From: Veillonellaceae bacterium SB90
GTDB taxonomy: Bacteria > Bacillota > Negativicutes > Selenomonadales > Selenomonadaceae
Length of the DNA stretch: 15,003 nt
Assembly: GCA_902364065.1 (NCBI GenBank)
Contig: CABJCJ010000043.1
Coordinates: 1 to 15,003, forward strand
Direction: 5' to 3'
Position 1 is the first letter of the stretch; every line of letters starts with the position of its first letter. The notes beneath the pieces were generated by a model that saw nothing but the letters and a program-made list of their open reading frames with translations, was not told the DNA's origin and ran no database searches. Position numbers and translations under genes: made by a program. Below, piece by piece: positions 7,594 through 14,968 of the stretch.

Positions 7594-10500
7594 ATGGAAC
7601 GTAAAATGAAACGGGCATGGCAGCGCAAGACGGCAGCTGTGGCGGCCGCTATGCTGACCATGTCGTTCGGTAGTATCACGCATGCCATGCCGCAGGGCGA
7701 TATTGTCCGCTCCGGTGAGGCGACAATCCAGAGAAGCGATGACAATAAAAATATGGAAATCAATCAGAGCACGAAGCGTGTCGCGATTGATTGGAAGAAT
7801 TTTGATATTGCGAATGACGAACGCGTCAATTTCCGTCAGCCGGATGCGCAGTCCATTGCGCTCAATCGCGTGACGGGCGATGCGAAGTCCGTTATCGATG
7901 GCCAGCTCACGGGCAATGGCCAGGTGTTTGTCGTCAATCCGAACGGTGTGCTGTTCGGCCAGAATGCCAGTGTCGATGTTGGCAGCCTTGTGGCCTCTAC
8001 GGCCAGGGTCAGCGATGCGGCGATGGCAGGTTTCGGCACGAGTACGGGCGATGTTTCGCTTGCTGCCGATGATGCGAACACCAGTGCCTCGGTCATCAAC
8101 GAAGGCCAGATCAAGGCTGAGGGCGGTCTCGTTGCCTTGCATGCGGCTTCCGTTGCGAACAATGGCACGATCACAAATGAGGGTGGCAGGATTGCCCTGG
8201 CTGCGGCCAAGACGATTACCTTGTCTGCCGATACGGCCGGCAAAATCAATTTCGATGTTGACGGCAAGCTCGCGAAGGCCAGCACGCTCAACACCGGCGT
8301 GCTGCGTGCTGACGGCGGCTACGTCGTCATGACGGCAAAGCAGGCCGGCGATGTCATGAGTACCGTCGTCAACAACACGGGTACGATTGAAGCCAAGACC
8401 CTGCGTCAGAACGAGAAGGGCGAGATCCTGCTCGACGGCGGCAATAACGGTGTCGTTGAGGTGAGCGGCACCATCGACGCATCGGGCCTCGAGAACAATC
8501 AGAGCGCCGGCAGCATCAAGGTCATCGGCAACACCACGACGGTCCATGATGGAACCAATCTCTTAGCCCGCGGCACCATTGACGGCGGCAAGATCGAAAC
8601 GTCCGGCGACGTGTTGAATCTGGGCAGCAACCTCAATATCGACGCGAAGGGCATCAACGGCAGCCGCGGCGAGTGGCTGCTCGATCCGTTAGCCGTATAT
8701 ATTTCTGATGATGATCCTACGCAAGGTCTTGATTCGTCTATTGAAACTAAGACACTGTCGGATTCTGAGGTTACTAGTAATACACGTGTAGCTTATAATG
8801 ACCCCGGAGCTAAAGGAACTAATACATCGGCTACTGATATAGCTGTGACTTGGATTAAAGGAAGCCTGGTTAATACGCTTTTAAATGCAGGAACCGATGT
8901 AACAATCCAAGCAGCGGCAGCAAATGGAGTTGCAAATATTATTTTGAATTCTGAAATCAATCCGACTGTTGGAGATGATGAAGCTACCTTTACACTAGAG
9001 GCTAATCGAAACATAACGATTAATAAGCCTATTGATGCACAGGCCAGTGGTGGTAAGCTAAATGTAATTTTGAATTCTAATACGAATAATGACGGTGTTG
9101 GTGCTGTCATCATCAATGCAGATATTAATACGAATGGTGGATTTTTTACATCTGCTAGTGGTGGCGTCTCAGGTAATCCTGTGAAATTTACAGGGAATGG
9201 GAAAAAGGGTTATGGCTATGGTACTTATACTGGCCAAGCTGATCATACCGCTGGTACGATAGGTACATATTTTGGAAATCTTAATGCACAAGGAGAGTCT
9301 GGTGCGCTTGGAAATCGCTCTATCATTACAAAAGGTGGAGCTGTAACGTTAAATGGTGAAGTGGCTATTGGTTTAAATGGTGGTACTCTTAATATTGATA
9401 CCAATGATGCAACAGCTAAAACTAGTGGGGCTGTCACCGTTACAGGATTGATCAATTCAGGTAATAGCTATACTTCTTATATAGAAGGTGGTGCAGCCTT
9501 AACTAATTTATTTAAATCTTTGACTGATCCTAAAGATACAAACAGTCCGTATTATTATCTGACCAATAATATTGTTCCCGCATATAAATTTATTGGCGTG
9601 AACTATGTTCGAGAAACGGACGAAAATGGCAACGCTAAAAGAGATAGTAGTGGAAATTATATATACAAGAAAGATAGTAATGGAAATTATATATATACAT
9701 ATGATCCTTACACATTTGCAAACGGTGAAATATATTATAATTTTCATACGATTACTGCATCCGGTAAATCCACAAAAAAAACAAGCGATACGGAGATAAA
9801 CTCTCAGCATACTAGATGGTATACATCTGTATCTGATGGTACTGGTAAGGGATATCGAGCATTTATTATGGAGAAAGGCTCGATGTCTTTTCAAGATTAT
9901 CTGTATTACTTGAAAGTATCTATAGCTAATTTTTCTGGGAGTACAAATCCTGCCGATTATACAGATGCACAGAAATTAGCGATTATTGAAGAGTTGATGA
10001 TAAATAATTGGTTTGTTGCAGCCGATTTAGCAAAAGGAAATACGGGAGGCGGATCTGCCGCTGGAGATACCTATTTAGCTACTATTACAACTCGACTAGA
10101 AAATTCTCTTACTGCTCCAGATTATCAGCTGCCACTTTATGTAGGCGGCCGTGGCTCTGGAATTCGTGGCAAAAACAATGATTTAAAGAATAATCCTTAT
10201 AATGATATGCCTGTAGACCCTACTTATCAGTCAGGTTTTTATTGGGTAACCGGACCTGAGGGAGAAGCAAATAACAATACGGGAATCCTTTTCTATGATA
10301 TGAGGAAATCTCAATATAATGGAAGTAATAAGACGGATACAAAAGGATCTGAGGCATATGGTTTTTCGAACTGGTCTAGTGATAATGCTAAAAGTCATTG
10401 GCAGCCGGATGATAGTTCTCCTTTTTTGACTGTTGGATATGGTGGCACAGGTATGTGGGATGATGCTTCTATTGAAGGCGGATCTACGGTTGGTTTTGTT

Positions 10501-13401
10501 CAGGAAAAGAATTTGGCGCATTCTAATCTGAATATCCAGGCTGGCAGTGGAATCGTTAAATTGCAGGGGAATATTGGTGGCTCTGAGAAACTTGACACGG
10601 TAACTATTCATACAACGGGAAATGTAACAATAGGTGGTTCAAGCGCTACAGATTACAATATGGGCACAATCAACACGGACCATGGTATCGACATCACAGG
10701 TGCTGATGTAACGATTGGTGGTCGCATGACGTCGGGATCTACAACGAATTCTGGCAATACAAATGCTACCGATAATATCACAACCAATGCTACAGGCGAT
10801 ATTACCGTTCATGGCATCACGTCGAGTGGCAAGACTGATGCAAATGGTGGCTTGCTTAACGGCGGCAAGATTTCGTTGACCTCGACGAAAAGCAACGGCA
10901 TCATCACGTTGACAACCACGACCAATAAAGAAAAGAAAGACGATGCCTTGGGAGATGACGGCACATTAACCGCGGCTAGTGGAGCAAATGACGCTGTTGT
11001 TATTGATGCACAGGGAACGAGCGGTTCGTTTGTCAACGCTACGTCACAAGCTGCCAAGAATGCTATTACCACTGGTACGGGTGGCAGCTGGAAAATCTAC
11101 TCGGCCTCGCCGGATCTTGACACATTTGGCACCAACTTAAACAGCGGCACCGATGCAATGTGGACGAGCAAATCCAATCAGAATACGGTAACCACTGTCA
11201 ATGCGGCAGGTGTGACACTGTCTTCATATGCTACAACTGAAGCAGCTGACGAAAATGCCAGTGGCAAATATATTTTCCAAACAACGCCGACCATTACAAT
11301 AAGCGCTGATAATTATACGAAAGTATATGGTGATACTTCCGGTACAAATACGACGATATCACAAGCTGACGAAGAGCTGACTTCTGAGAATATGTATAAT
11401 GACTTGAACTATCGCGAAGAATATACGAAGTCGGATGGTAAAACACCGGTTAATGTAAGTTCTTTTAGCAACGCTTTCCAGGAGAAAGATCTTAAAAGTT
11501 ATATTGATGGCACGGTAACAGTATCTAGCAGGGGGTCAGCCGCAGATGCAACGCGTACCAATGGTGATACCGCCGGTACAGATAAAAATAAATCCATTTA
11601 TAATGTCGATGTAAATATTGATGCTGTAGGACTGAATGGACATCTGTTGAAAAAAGAAAACGGGACGCTTATCATTACGCCTAAAGCTTTGACTGTTTCT
11701 GGCACGGGTGAACAGACGTATGGCAATAGCACAATCACCAAATGGACCGATACAACCACCGGCACACTTTTCGGTGCCAAGGTTTCGTACGATAATTTAA
11801 CGGGCAAAACACCGACTATTAAGACAGACAGCAGTTATGATAAGAATCGGAAGACCAATCATCCGAATGGCTCTACTGCGGATGCAAGCGATACCGTTTA
11901 TCAAGATGCTCTGGACAGCAGCAATTTCTCGAACATCAAGATTTCAGATGCTGCTGGCAATGATATGAGTGCCAACTATACGGTTACGACAACAGGTGAT
12001 CTGAAGGTAAATAAAGCGGACATCACATTGAATCTTAATGATGTCAAGACTACTTATGGTAAAGCTTTTGATACGAATGGATATGGATATGATCATAACA
12101 ATATCCCGGTACTGAATGGCGATGATGTATCAGTTATTACCGATAACCTGCAGAATAAAGACTTGAAGTATACCAATACAGGTGATGGTACAAATGGCAG
12201 AACAACACAGGATGCTGGCAGGGATTATAAACTCAAGGCTGATGACACATCACTAGGCAACTACAACATTCACTTTAATGATGGTGATTCGGTTATTGAG
12301 AAAGCGAAACTCTCTATTACAACGCCGGATATCACGACGGAGTATGGTACGGTGACGCCGGGAAGCGGTTCGTCCCTTACTGGCCTGACGAATGGCGATG
12401 AGAACGATACGACGGGCCTTGTCTACGATTATACGTATGGTAATGGTTATCTTGATAATGATACCCGTACGAATAACTTGGGTGACTATACGGTCACGAC
12501 CGATGTTTCGGGCAAGGACTATCTCAAGAATTATGAGATTACGCCGGGCAAATCGAACCTCCATATTGATCCGAAGGATGTTTATGTCCGCGTCTATGGC
12601 AAGGGCAATACGACGCAGGATATCACGTATGTGGACCCCGATATCGACAGCAAACTCTCTTATGGTGACCATGCAACGTGGACGCCGAATCTGGGAGATC
12701 AGACGGGTGAGTTCACGTATGATGTCATCACGGACATCAACGGTCATCCGTTCAAGCCAGGCGAATCCGAGGTCATCGGCAACTATCGCTTCCATTATGA
12801 TGGCGTGGCTGTCGTTTCGCCGAGCAAGCCGGATATTGATCCCCCGGTCGTGCCGCCAGTTGTGCCGGGCAATGGCGGCTATACGCTGCCGACGAACCCG
12901 CAGACGCCTTCGGAGAAGGAAAGCGGCACAGTCGAGAAAGACTGGGGGACGCGTGATGAGGGCCCGGGGATTGACCGCGAGCGCCACATCATCAAAGTCC
13001 AGCTGCCGTTCTTCAAGATCGATGACGGCAAGATGACGAACTATGGTACCTACGACGTCAAGTCCCAGGCAGCCAAGGTCGATATCTCCCCGACGGGCAA
13101 GCGCCTGCCGGAGCCGAATCAGCCGAAGACGCAGTATCGTGAGTACACGAAAGACATTACGACGAGCACCGGCACGGGCGAATTCCGCCTGATCTACAAC
13201 GGCTCGACATTCCACGTTATGCCGCTCAACGCTGCTGCACGCACGATGATGCAGACCGGCGACGAAAAGCATAACGTCGACCTCTTTGCTCAAGCGCTGC
13301 ATATCGGTTTCAGCGAGATGGGCATTCTCCCCGCCGATCTCGACGGCGTATATGCCAACTTCCAGGATATCGCCGCAGACGCACAGAACAACAGCAAATA
13401 A
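7594..13401 (+). CDS. Filamentous-haemagglutinin-like TPS exoprotein 2 with C-type-lectin-like and MBG domains
   Basis: A 1935-aa paralogue of exoprotein 1 with the same layout: signal peptide 1-31 (ending THA), TPS domain with NPNGVLFG at 115-122, and beta-helix up to GEWLLDP. Its inner part (about residues 367-1023) is much more AT-rich and diverged. SGNSY (622-626) is followed by a 177-aa variable stretch with ten-residue D-S-x-G-N-Y-I-Y repeats (684-703). A lectin-like domain follows (about 800-973: W806, YLATIT at 827, FYWVTGPEG around W884, QPDD 937-940, WDD 955-957). About 1030-1235 is beta-helix with the block GGSWKIYSASPDLDTFG. MBG-like domains have YG motifs at 1245, 1376, 1488, 1584 and 1690, then a proline-rich linker (VVPPVVP) and the shared C-terminal block (1834-1935). 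I see no cysteine. It has its own promoter and terminator, so it is probably monocistronic. The secretion partner is not in the window. The family is certain; ligand binding is inferred. Confidence 0.93.
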   Translation: MERKMKRAWQRKTAAVAAAMLTMSFGSITHAMPQGDIVRSGEATIQRSDDNKNMEINQSTKRVAIDWKNFDIANDERVNFRQPDAQSIALNRVTGDAKSVIDGQLTGNGQVFVVNPNGVLFGQNASVDVGSLVASTARVSDAAMAGFGTSTGDVSLAADDANTSASVINEGQIKAEGGLVALHAASVANNGTITNEGGRIALAAAKTITLSADTAGKINFDVDGKLAKASTLNTGVLRADGGYVVMTAKQAGDVMSTVVNNTGTIEAKTLRQNEKGEILLDGGNNGVVEVSGTIDASGLENNQSAGSIKVIGNTTTVHDGTNLLARGTIDGGKIETSGDVLNLGSNLNIDAKGINGSRGEWLLDPLAVYISDDDPTQGLDSSIETKTLSDSEVTSNTRVAYNDPGAKGTNTSATDIAVTWIKGSLVNTLLNAGTDVTIQAAAANGVANIILNSEINPTVGDDEATFTLEANRNITINKPIDAQASGGKLNVILNSNTNNDGVGAVIINADINTNGGFFTSASGGVSGNPVKFTGNGKKGYGYGTYTGQADHTAGTIGTYFGNLNAQGESGALGNRSIITKGGAVTLNGEVAIGLNGGTLNIDTNDATAKTSGAVTVTGLINSGNSYTSYIEGGAALTNLFKSLTDPKDTNSPYYYLTNNIVPAYKFIGVNYVRETDENGNAKRDSSGNYIYKKDSNGNYIYTYDPYTFANGEIYYNFHTITASGKSTKKTSDTEINSQHTRWYTSVSDGTGKGYRAFIMEKGSMSFQDYLYYLKVSIANFSGSTNPADYTDAQKLAIIEELMINNWFVAADLAKGNTGGGSAAGDTYLATITTRLENSLTAPDYQLPLYVGGRGSGIRGKNNDLKNNPYNDMPVDPTYQSGFYWVTGPEGEANNNTGILFYDMRKSQYNGSNKTDTKGSEAYGFSNWSSDNAKSHWQPDDSSPFLTVGYGGTGMWDDASIEGGSTVGFVQEKNLAHSNLNIQAGSGIVKLQGNIGGSEKLDTVTIHTTGNVTIGGSSATDYNMGTINTDHGIDITGADVTIGGRMTSGSTTNSGNTNATDNITTNATGDITVHGITSSGKTDANGGLLNGGKISLTSTKSNGIITLTTTTNKEKKDDALGDDGTLTAASGANDAVVIDAQGTSGSFVNATSQAAKNAITTGTGGSWKIYSASPDLDTFGTNLNSGTDAMWTSKSNQNTVTTVNAAGVTLSSYATTEAADENASGKYIFQTTPTITISADNYTKVYGDTSGTNTTISQADEELTSENMYNDLNYREEYTKSDGKTPVNVSSFSNAFQEKDLKSYIDGTVTVSSRGSAADATRTNGDTAGTDKNKSIYNVDVNIDAVGLNGHLLKKENGTLIITPKALTVSGTGEQTYGNSTITKWTDTTTGTLFGAKVSYDNLTGKTPTIKTDSSYDKNRKTNHPNGSTADASDTVYQDALDSSNFSNIKISDAAGNDMSANYTVTTTGDLKVNKADITLNLNDVKTTYGKAFDTNGYGYDHNNIPVLNGDDVSVITDNLQNKDLKYTNTGDGTNGRTTQDAGRDYKLKADDTSLGNYNIHFNDGDSVIEKAKLSITTPDITTEYGTVTPGSGSSLTGLTNGDENDTTGLVYDYTYGNGYLDNDTRTNNLGDYTVTTDVSGKDYLKNYEITPGKSNLHIDPKDVYVRVYGKGNTTQDITYVDPDIDSKLSYGDHATWTPNLGDQTGEFTYDVITDINGHPFKPGESEVIGNYRFHYDGVAVVSPSKPDIDPPVVPPVVPGNGGYTLPTNPQTPSEKESGTVEKDWGTRDEGPGIDRERHIIKVQLPFFKIDDGKMTNYGTYDVKSQAAKVDISPTGKRLPEPNQPKTQYREYTKDITTSTGTGEFRLIYNGSTFHVMPLNAAARTMMQTGDEKHNVDLFAQALHIGFSEMGILPADLDGVYANFQDIAADAQNNSK
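9613..9702 (+). repeat. Short in-frame 30-bp repeats (D-x-x-G-N motif)
   Basis: GATAGTAGTGGAAATTATA at 9643 and GATAGTAATGGAAATTATA at 9673 are 30 bp apart and encode DSSGNYIYKK and DSNGNYIYTY. A more degenerate third unit (ETDENGNAKR, residues 674-683) precedes them. The D-x-N-G-N spacing recalls short Ca2+-binding or beta-hairpin repeats; the function is unknown. Confidence 0.7.
9991..10512 (+). other. C-type-lectin-like domain within exoprotein 2
   Basis: This is the counterpart of the domain in exoprotein 1: W806, YLATITTRLEN from 827, VGGRGSG, FYWVTGPEG around W884, W936 then QPDD (937-940), WDD (955-957) and GFVQEK (967-972). In animal lectins QPD marks galactose-class binding. As in exoprotein 1, the final motif is WDD instead of WND, and the in-between acidic ligand is not evident. 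Confidence 0.68.
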
Positions 13402-13420
13402 TTGCCCAGGGCAAAGCCTC

Positions 13421-13455
13421 AGGACCTCCGAACAACAACTTCGGAGGTCCTTTTT
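13421..13455 (+). terminator. Terminator of exoprotein 2
   Basis: A perfect 11-bp stem GGACCTCCGAA (13422-13432) and TTCGGAGGTCC (13440-13450), with loop CAACAAC and five T, lies 20 nt after the stop codon. A small stem, TTGCC/GGCAA (13402-13414), precedes it. The repeat array begins three bases after the T-tract. Confidence 0.95.
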
Positions 13456-13458
13456 GTG

Positions 13459-13510
13459 CTGTCCCTTTGGGGAAAGTGGCCCGAAGGGCCGAAAGGGGAA
13501 GCTGCAGGCA
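13459..13510 (+). repeat. Module A, copy 1
   Basis: The first copy of the palindromic module, with one C fewer in the CCCC run than the other copies. It abuts the exoprotein 2 terminator. Inner stem GGCCC-GAA-GGGCC. Confidence 0.88.
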
Positions 13511-13555
13511 AGGAAGGCAGCGGCAGGTGAAAGATGGCTTGAGTACGCAAATGAG

Positions 13556-13677
13556 GATGGTTTACATCGGGCGAGGCTGGCAATAAGAGCAGATGCCCCT
13601 TCAGTCGCTGACGCGACAGCTTCCCCGGAGGGGACGCCGCGCGCATCCGTTGCTTGCGCGACGGTTCCGGGAGAATG
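13556..13677 (+). repeat. Module B, copy 1 (short form)
   Basis: About 122 bp. It holds the stems GTCGC-TGAC-GCGAC, CCCC-GGA-GGGG and CCGTTGC-TTGC-GCGACGG, then TTCCGGGAGAATG directly before module A copy 2. Confidence 0.85.
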
Positions 13678-13730
13678 CTGTCCCCTTTGGGGAAAGTGGC
13701 CCGAAGGGGCGAAAGGGGAAGCTGCAGGCA
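13678..13730 (+). repeat. Module A, copy 2
   Basis: As copy 1 with the full CCCC run. One base change (GGGGC for GGGCC) weakens the inner stem. Confidence 0.88.
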
Positions 13731-13772
13731 AGGGAGACAACGGTAGGTGAACGATGATTTGAACAGGCGAAT

Positions 13773-13983
13773 GGGTTGGTTTACATCGGGCGAGGCTGGC
13801 AATAAGAGCAGATGCCCCTTCAGTCGCTGACGCGACAGCTTCCCCGGAGGGGACGCCGCGCGCATCCGTTGCTAACGCGAGATTCCTCGGTGGAGGCTGA
13901 CTGCGCATCTGTGGTTGACACAACAGAATTTCCGAGGGAACGCCACGCGCATCCGTTGCTTGCGTGACGGTTCCGGGAGAATG
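13773..13983 (+). repeat. Module B, copy 2 (long form)
   Basis: Carries 87 bp more than the short form. The extra part lies between two copies of CGCATCCGTTGCT (13861-13873 and 13948-13960) and adds two further hairpin units, including CTGTGGTTGACACAACAG. Confidence 0.85.
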
Positions 13984-14036
13984 CTGTCCCCTTTTGGGAA
14001 AGTGGCCCGAAGGGCCGAAAGGGGAAACTGCAGGCA
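13984..14036 (+). repeat. Module A, copy 3
   Basis: Has CCCCTTTTGGG where the others have CCCCTTTGGGG; the outer and inner stems are kept. Confidence 0.88.
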
Positions 14037-14083
14037 AGGGGGGGGTAGAGAAAGGTGAAAGACGGCTTGAGTATGCAAATGAG

Positions 14084-14293
14084 GATGGTTTACATCGGGC
14101 GAGGCCGGCAATAAGAGCAGTTGCCCCTTCAGTCGCTGGCGCGACAGCTTCCCCAGAGGGGACGCCACGCACATCCGTTGCTGACGTGACAAACTCCTCA
14201 GAGGGGCTGACTGCGCATCTGTGGTTGACACAACAGGCTTCCGAGGGGGGCGCCACGCGCATCCGTTGCTTGCGCGACGGTTCCGGGAGAATG
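14084..14293 (+). repeat. Module B, copy 3 (long form)
   Basis: The long form again, with scattered substitutions against copy 2 (e.g. CCCAGAGGGG for CCCGGAGGGG), so the copies have diverged beyond a fresh duplication. Confidence 0.85.
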
Positions 14294-14343
14294 CTGTCCC
14301 CTTTGGGGAAAGTGGCCCGGAGGGCCGAAAGGGGAAGCTGCAG
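14294..14343 (+). repeat. Module A, copy 4, preceding the nuclease cassette
   Basis: The inner loop is GGA, as in copy 5 at 14969, whereas copies 1-3 have GAA. After CTGCAG the sequence leaves the usual AGGCAAGG continuation and leads to the nuclease gene. Confidence 0.85.
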
Positions 14344-14386
14344 ATAATGCCATGGAGGATGACTGAAAATCGAACTGTGAATCTGC

Positions 14387-14401
14387 AAATGATGGTTTCA
14401 T
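14387..14401 (+). repeat. Left direct repeat of the nuclease cassette
   Basis: AAATGATGGTTTCAT matches the right copy AATGGGATGGTTTACAT (14842-14858) and the normal start of module B, with a GG and an A missing. The offset to the right copy is 454 bp. Confidence 0.7.
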
Positions 14402-14409
14402 GATACAAT
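14401..14409 (+). promoter_or_regulatory. Possible extended -10 promoter of the nuclease gene
   Basis: TGATACAAT is an extended -10 element (TG-n-TACAAT); no good -35 is seen at 16-18 nt. The first bases lie in the left direct repeat of the cassette. Transcription would start near 14416, giving a leader of about 40 nt. An AAGGGGG ribosome site (14444-14450) stands 6 nt before the ATG. Confidence 0.5.
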
Positions 14410-14456
14410 AGGAATACATATAACTTTATAAGGCTTTTACGACAAGGGGGATAGCG

Positions 14457-14843
14457 ATGACTTGTTTGCGGAAAGATTTGCTTACAAAGGCTAGGACACT
14501 TCGTCGCGAGATGACGAAAGAGGAACGTCATTTGTGGTATGATTTTCTTTGTCAGTATCCAGTTCGTTTTCGACGTCAGCGGCCGATACTGGAATATATT
14601 GTAGATTTTTATTGTCCAAAAGTTCAGCTAGGGGTGGAACTTGACGGCGAACAGCATGCTTCAGGAACTCAATTAGAGTACGACATGGAGCGGACACATC
14701 GTTTGAGTAAAATGGGAATTTTTATTTTGCGGTTTACAAATCGTGAAGTTTGGCAAAATTTTTCTGGTGTTTGTCAAGCGATTGATCGGACTGTCAAAGA
14801 TAGGTTGTGTTCGCGACTGCCAGAAGGGAATGTACATATTTAA
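14457..14843 (+). CDS. DUF559 / Vsr-like endonuclease-domain protein
   Basis: A 128-aa protein matching the DUF559 family, a PD-(D/E)XK-type fold related to very-short-patch repair (Vsr) endonucleases. Visible family motifs are LRREMTKEERHLW (15-27, E22 or E23), FRRQRPI (38-44), YIVDFYCP (47-54, D50), VELDGEQH (60-67, E61, D63, H67), YDMERTHRL (75-83) and ILRFTNREVWQN (90-101). The putative catalytic set D50, E61 and D63 is intact and the length is typical, so it is probably active. DNA cleavage is inferred from the family; the substrate is unknown. The ribosome site AAGGGGG sets the start. It is the only gene in the repeat array, sits exactly at a module A/B junction, and is far more AT-rich than the repeats. 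The stop codon overlaps the start of the right flanking direct repeat. No terminator with a T-tract follows. Confidence 0.88.
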   Translation: MTCLRKDLLTKARTLRREMTKEERHLWYDFLCQYPVRFRRQRPILEYIVDFYCPKVQLGVELDGEQHASGTQLEYDMERTHRLSKMGIFILRFTNREVWQNFSGVCQAIDRTVKDRLCSRLPEGNVHI

Positions 14844-14858
14844 TGGGATGGTTTACAT
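14842..14858 (+). repeat. Right direct repeat of the nuclease cassette
   Basis: AATGGGATGGTTTACAT begins within the stop codon of the nuclease gene and continues straight into module B copy 4. Confidence 0.7.
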
Positions 14859-14968
14859 CGGGCGAGGCCGGCAATAAGAGCAGATGCCCCTTCAGTCGCT
14901 GACGCGACAGCTTCCCCGTAGGGGACGCCCCGCACATCCGTCGCTTGCGCGATGGTTTCGGAAGAATG
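14847..14968 (+). repeat. Module B, copy 4 (short form)
   Basis: About 122 bp, short form like copy 1, with CCCCGTAGGGG as the central hairpin. It follows the nuclease gene directly. Confidence 0.85.

Larger units (their letters stand above)
8690..10660 (+). other. AT-rich mosaic segment within exoprotein 2
   Basis: Base use changes sharply near the GEWLLDP block and returns gradually after about 10660. By hand count, 8401-8460 has 36 of 60 G+C, whereas 9661-9720 has 14 of 60. Codons such as ATA, AGA and TTA become common. The reading frame is unbroken. This suggests the central passenger segment, including the lectin-like domain, was exchanged with a different source. Confidence 0.75.

Noticed and set aside
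13286..13750. Plus-strand open frame over the terminator and first repeats
   Set aside because: Overlaps the true C-terminus of exoprotein 2 in another frame, reads through a strong terminator and translates the repeat modules. No ribosome site.
12253..14388. A 711-codon minus-strand open frame crossing the exoprotein 2 end and the repeat array
   Set aside because: It runs through a terminator and through non-coding repeats and changes character where the repeats begin. Its repeated peptide motifs are only translations of the hairpin modules.
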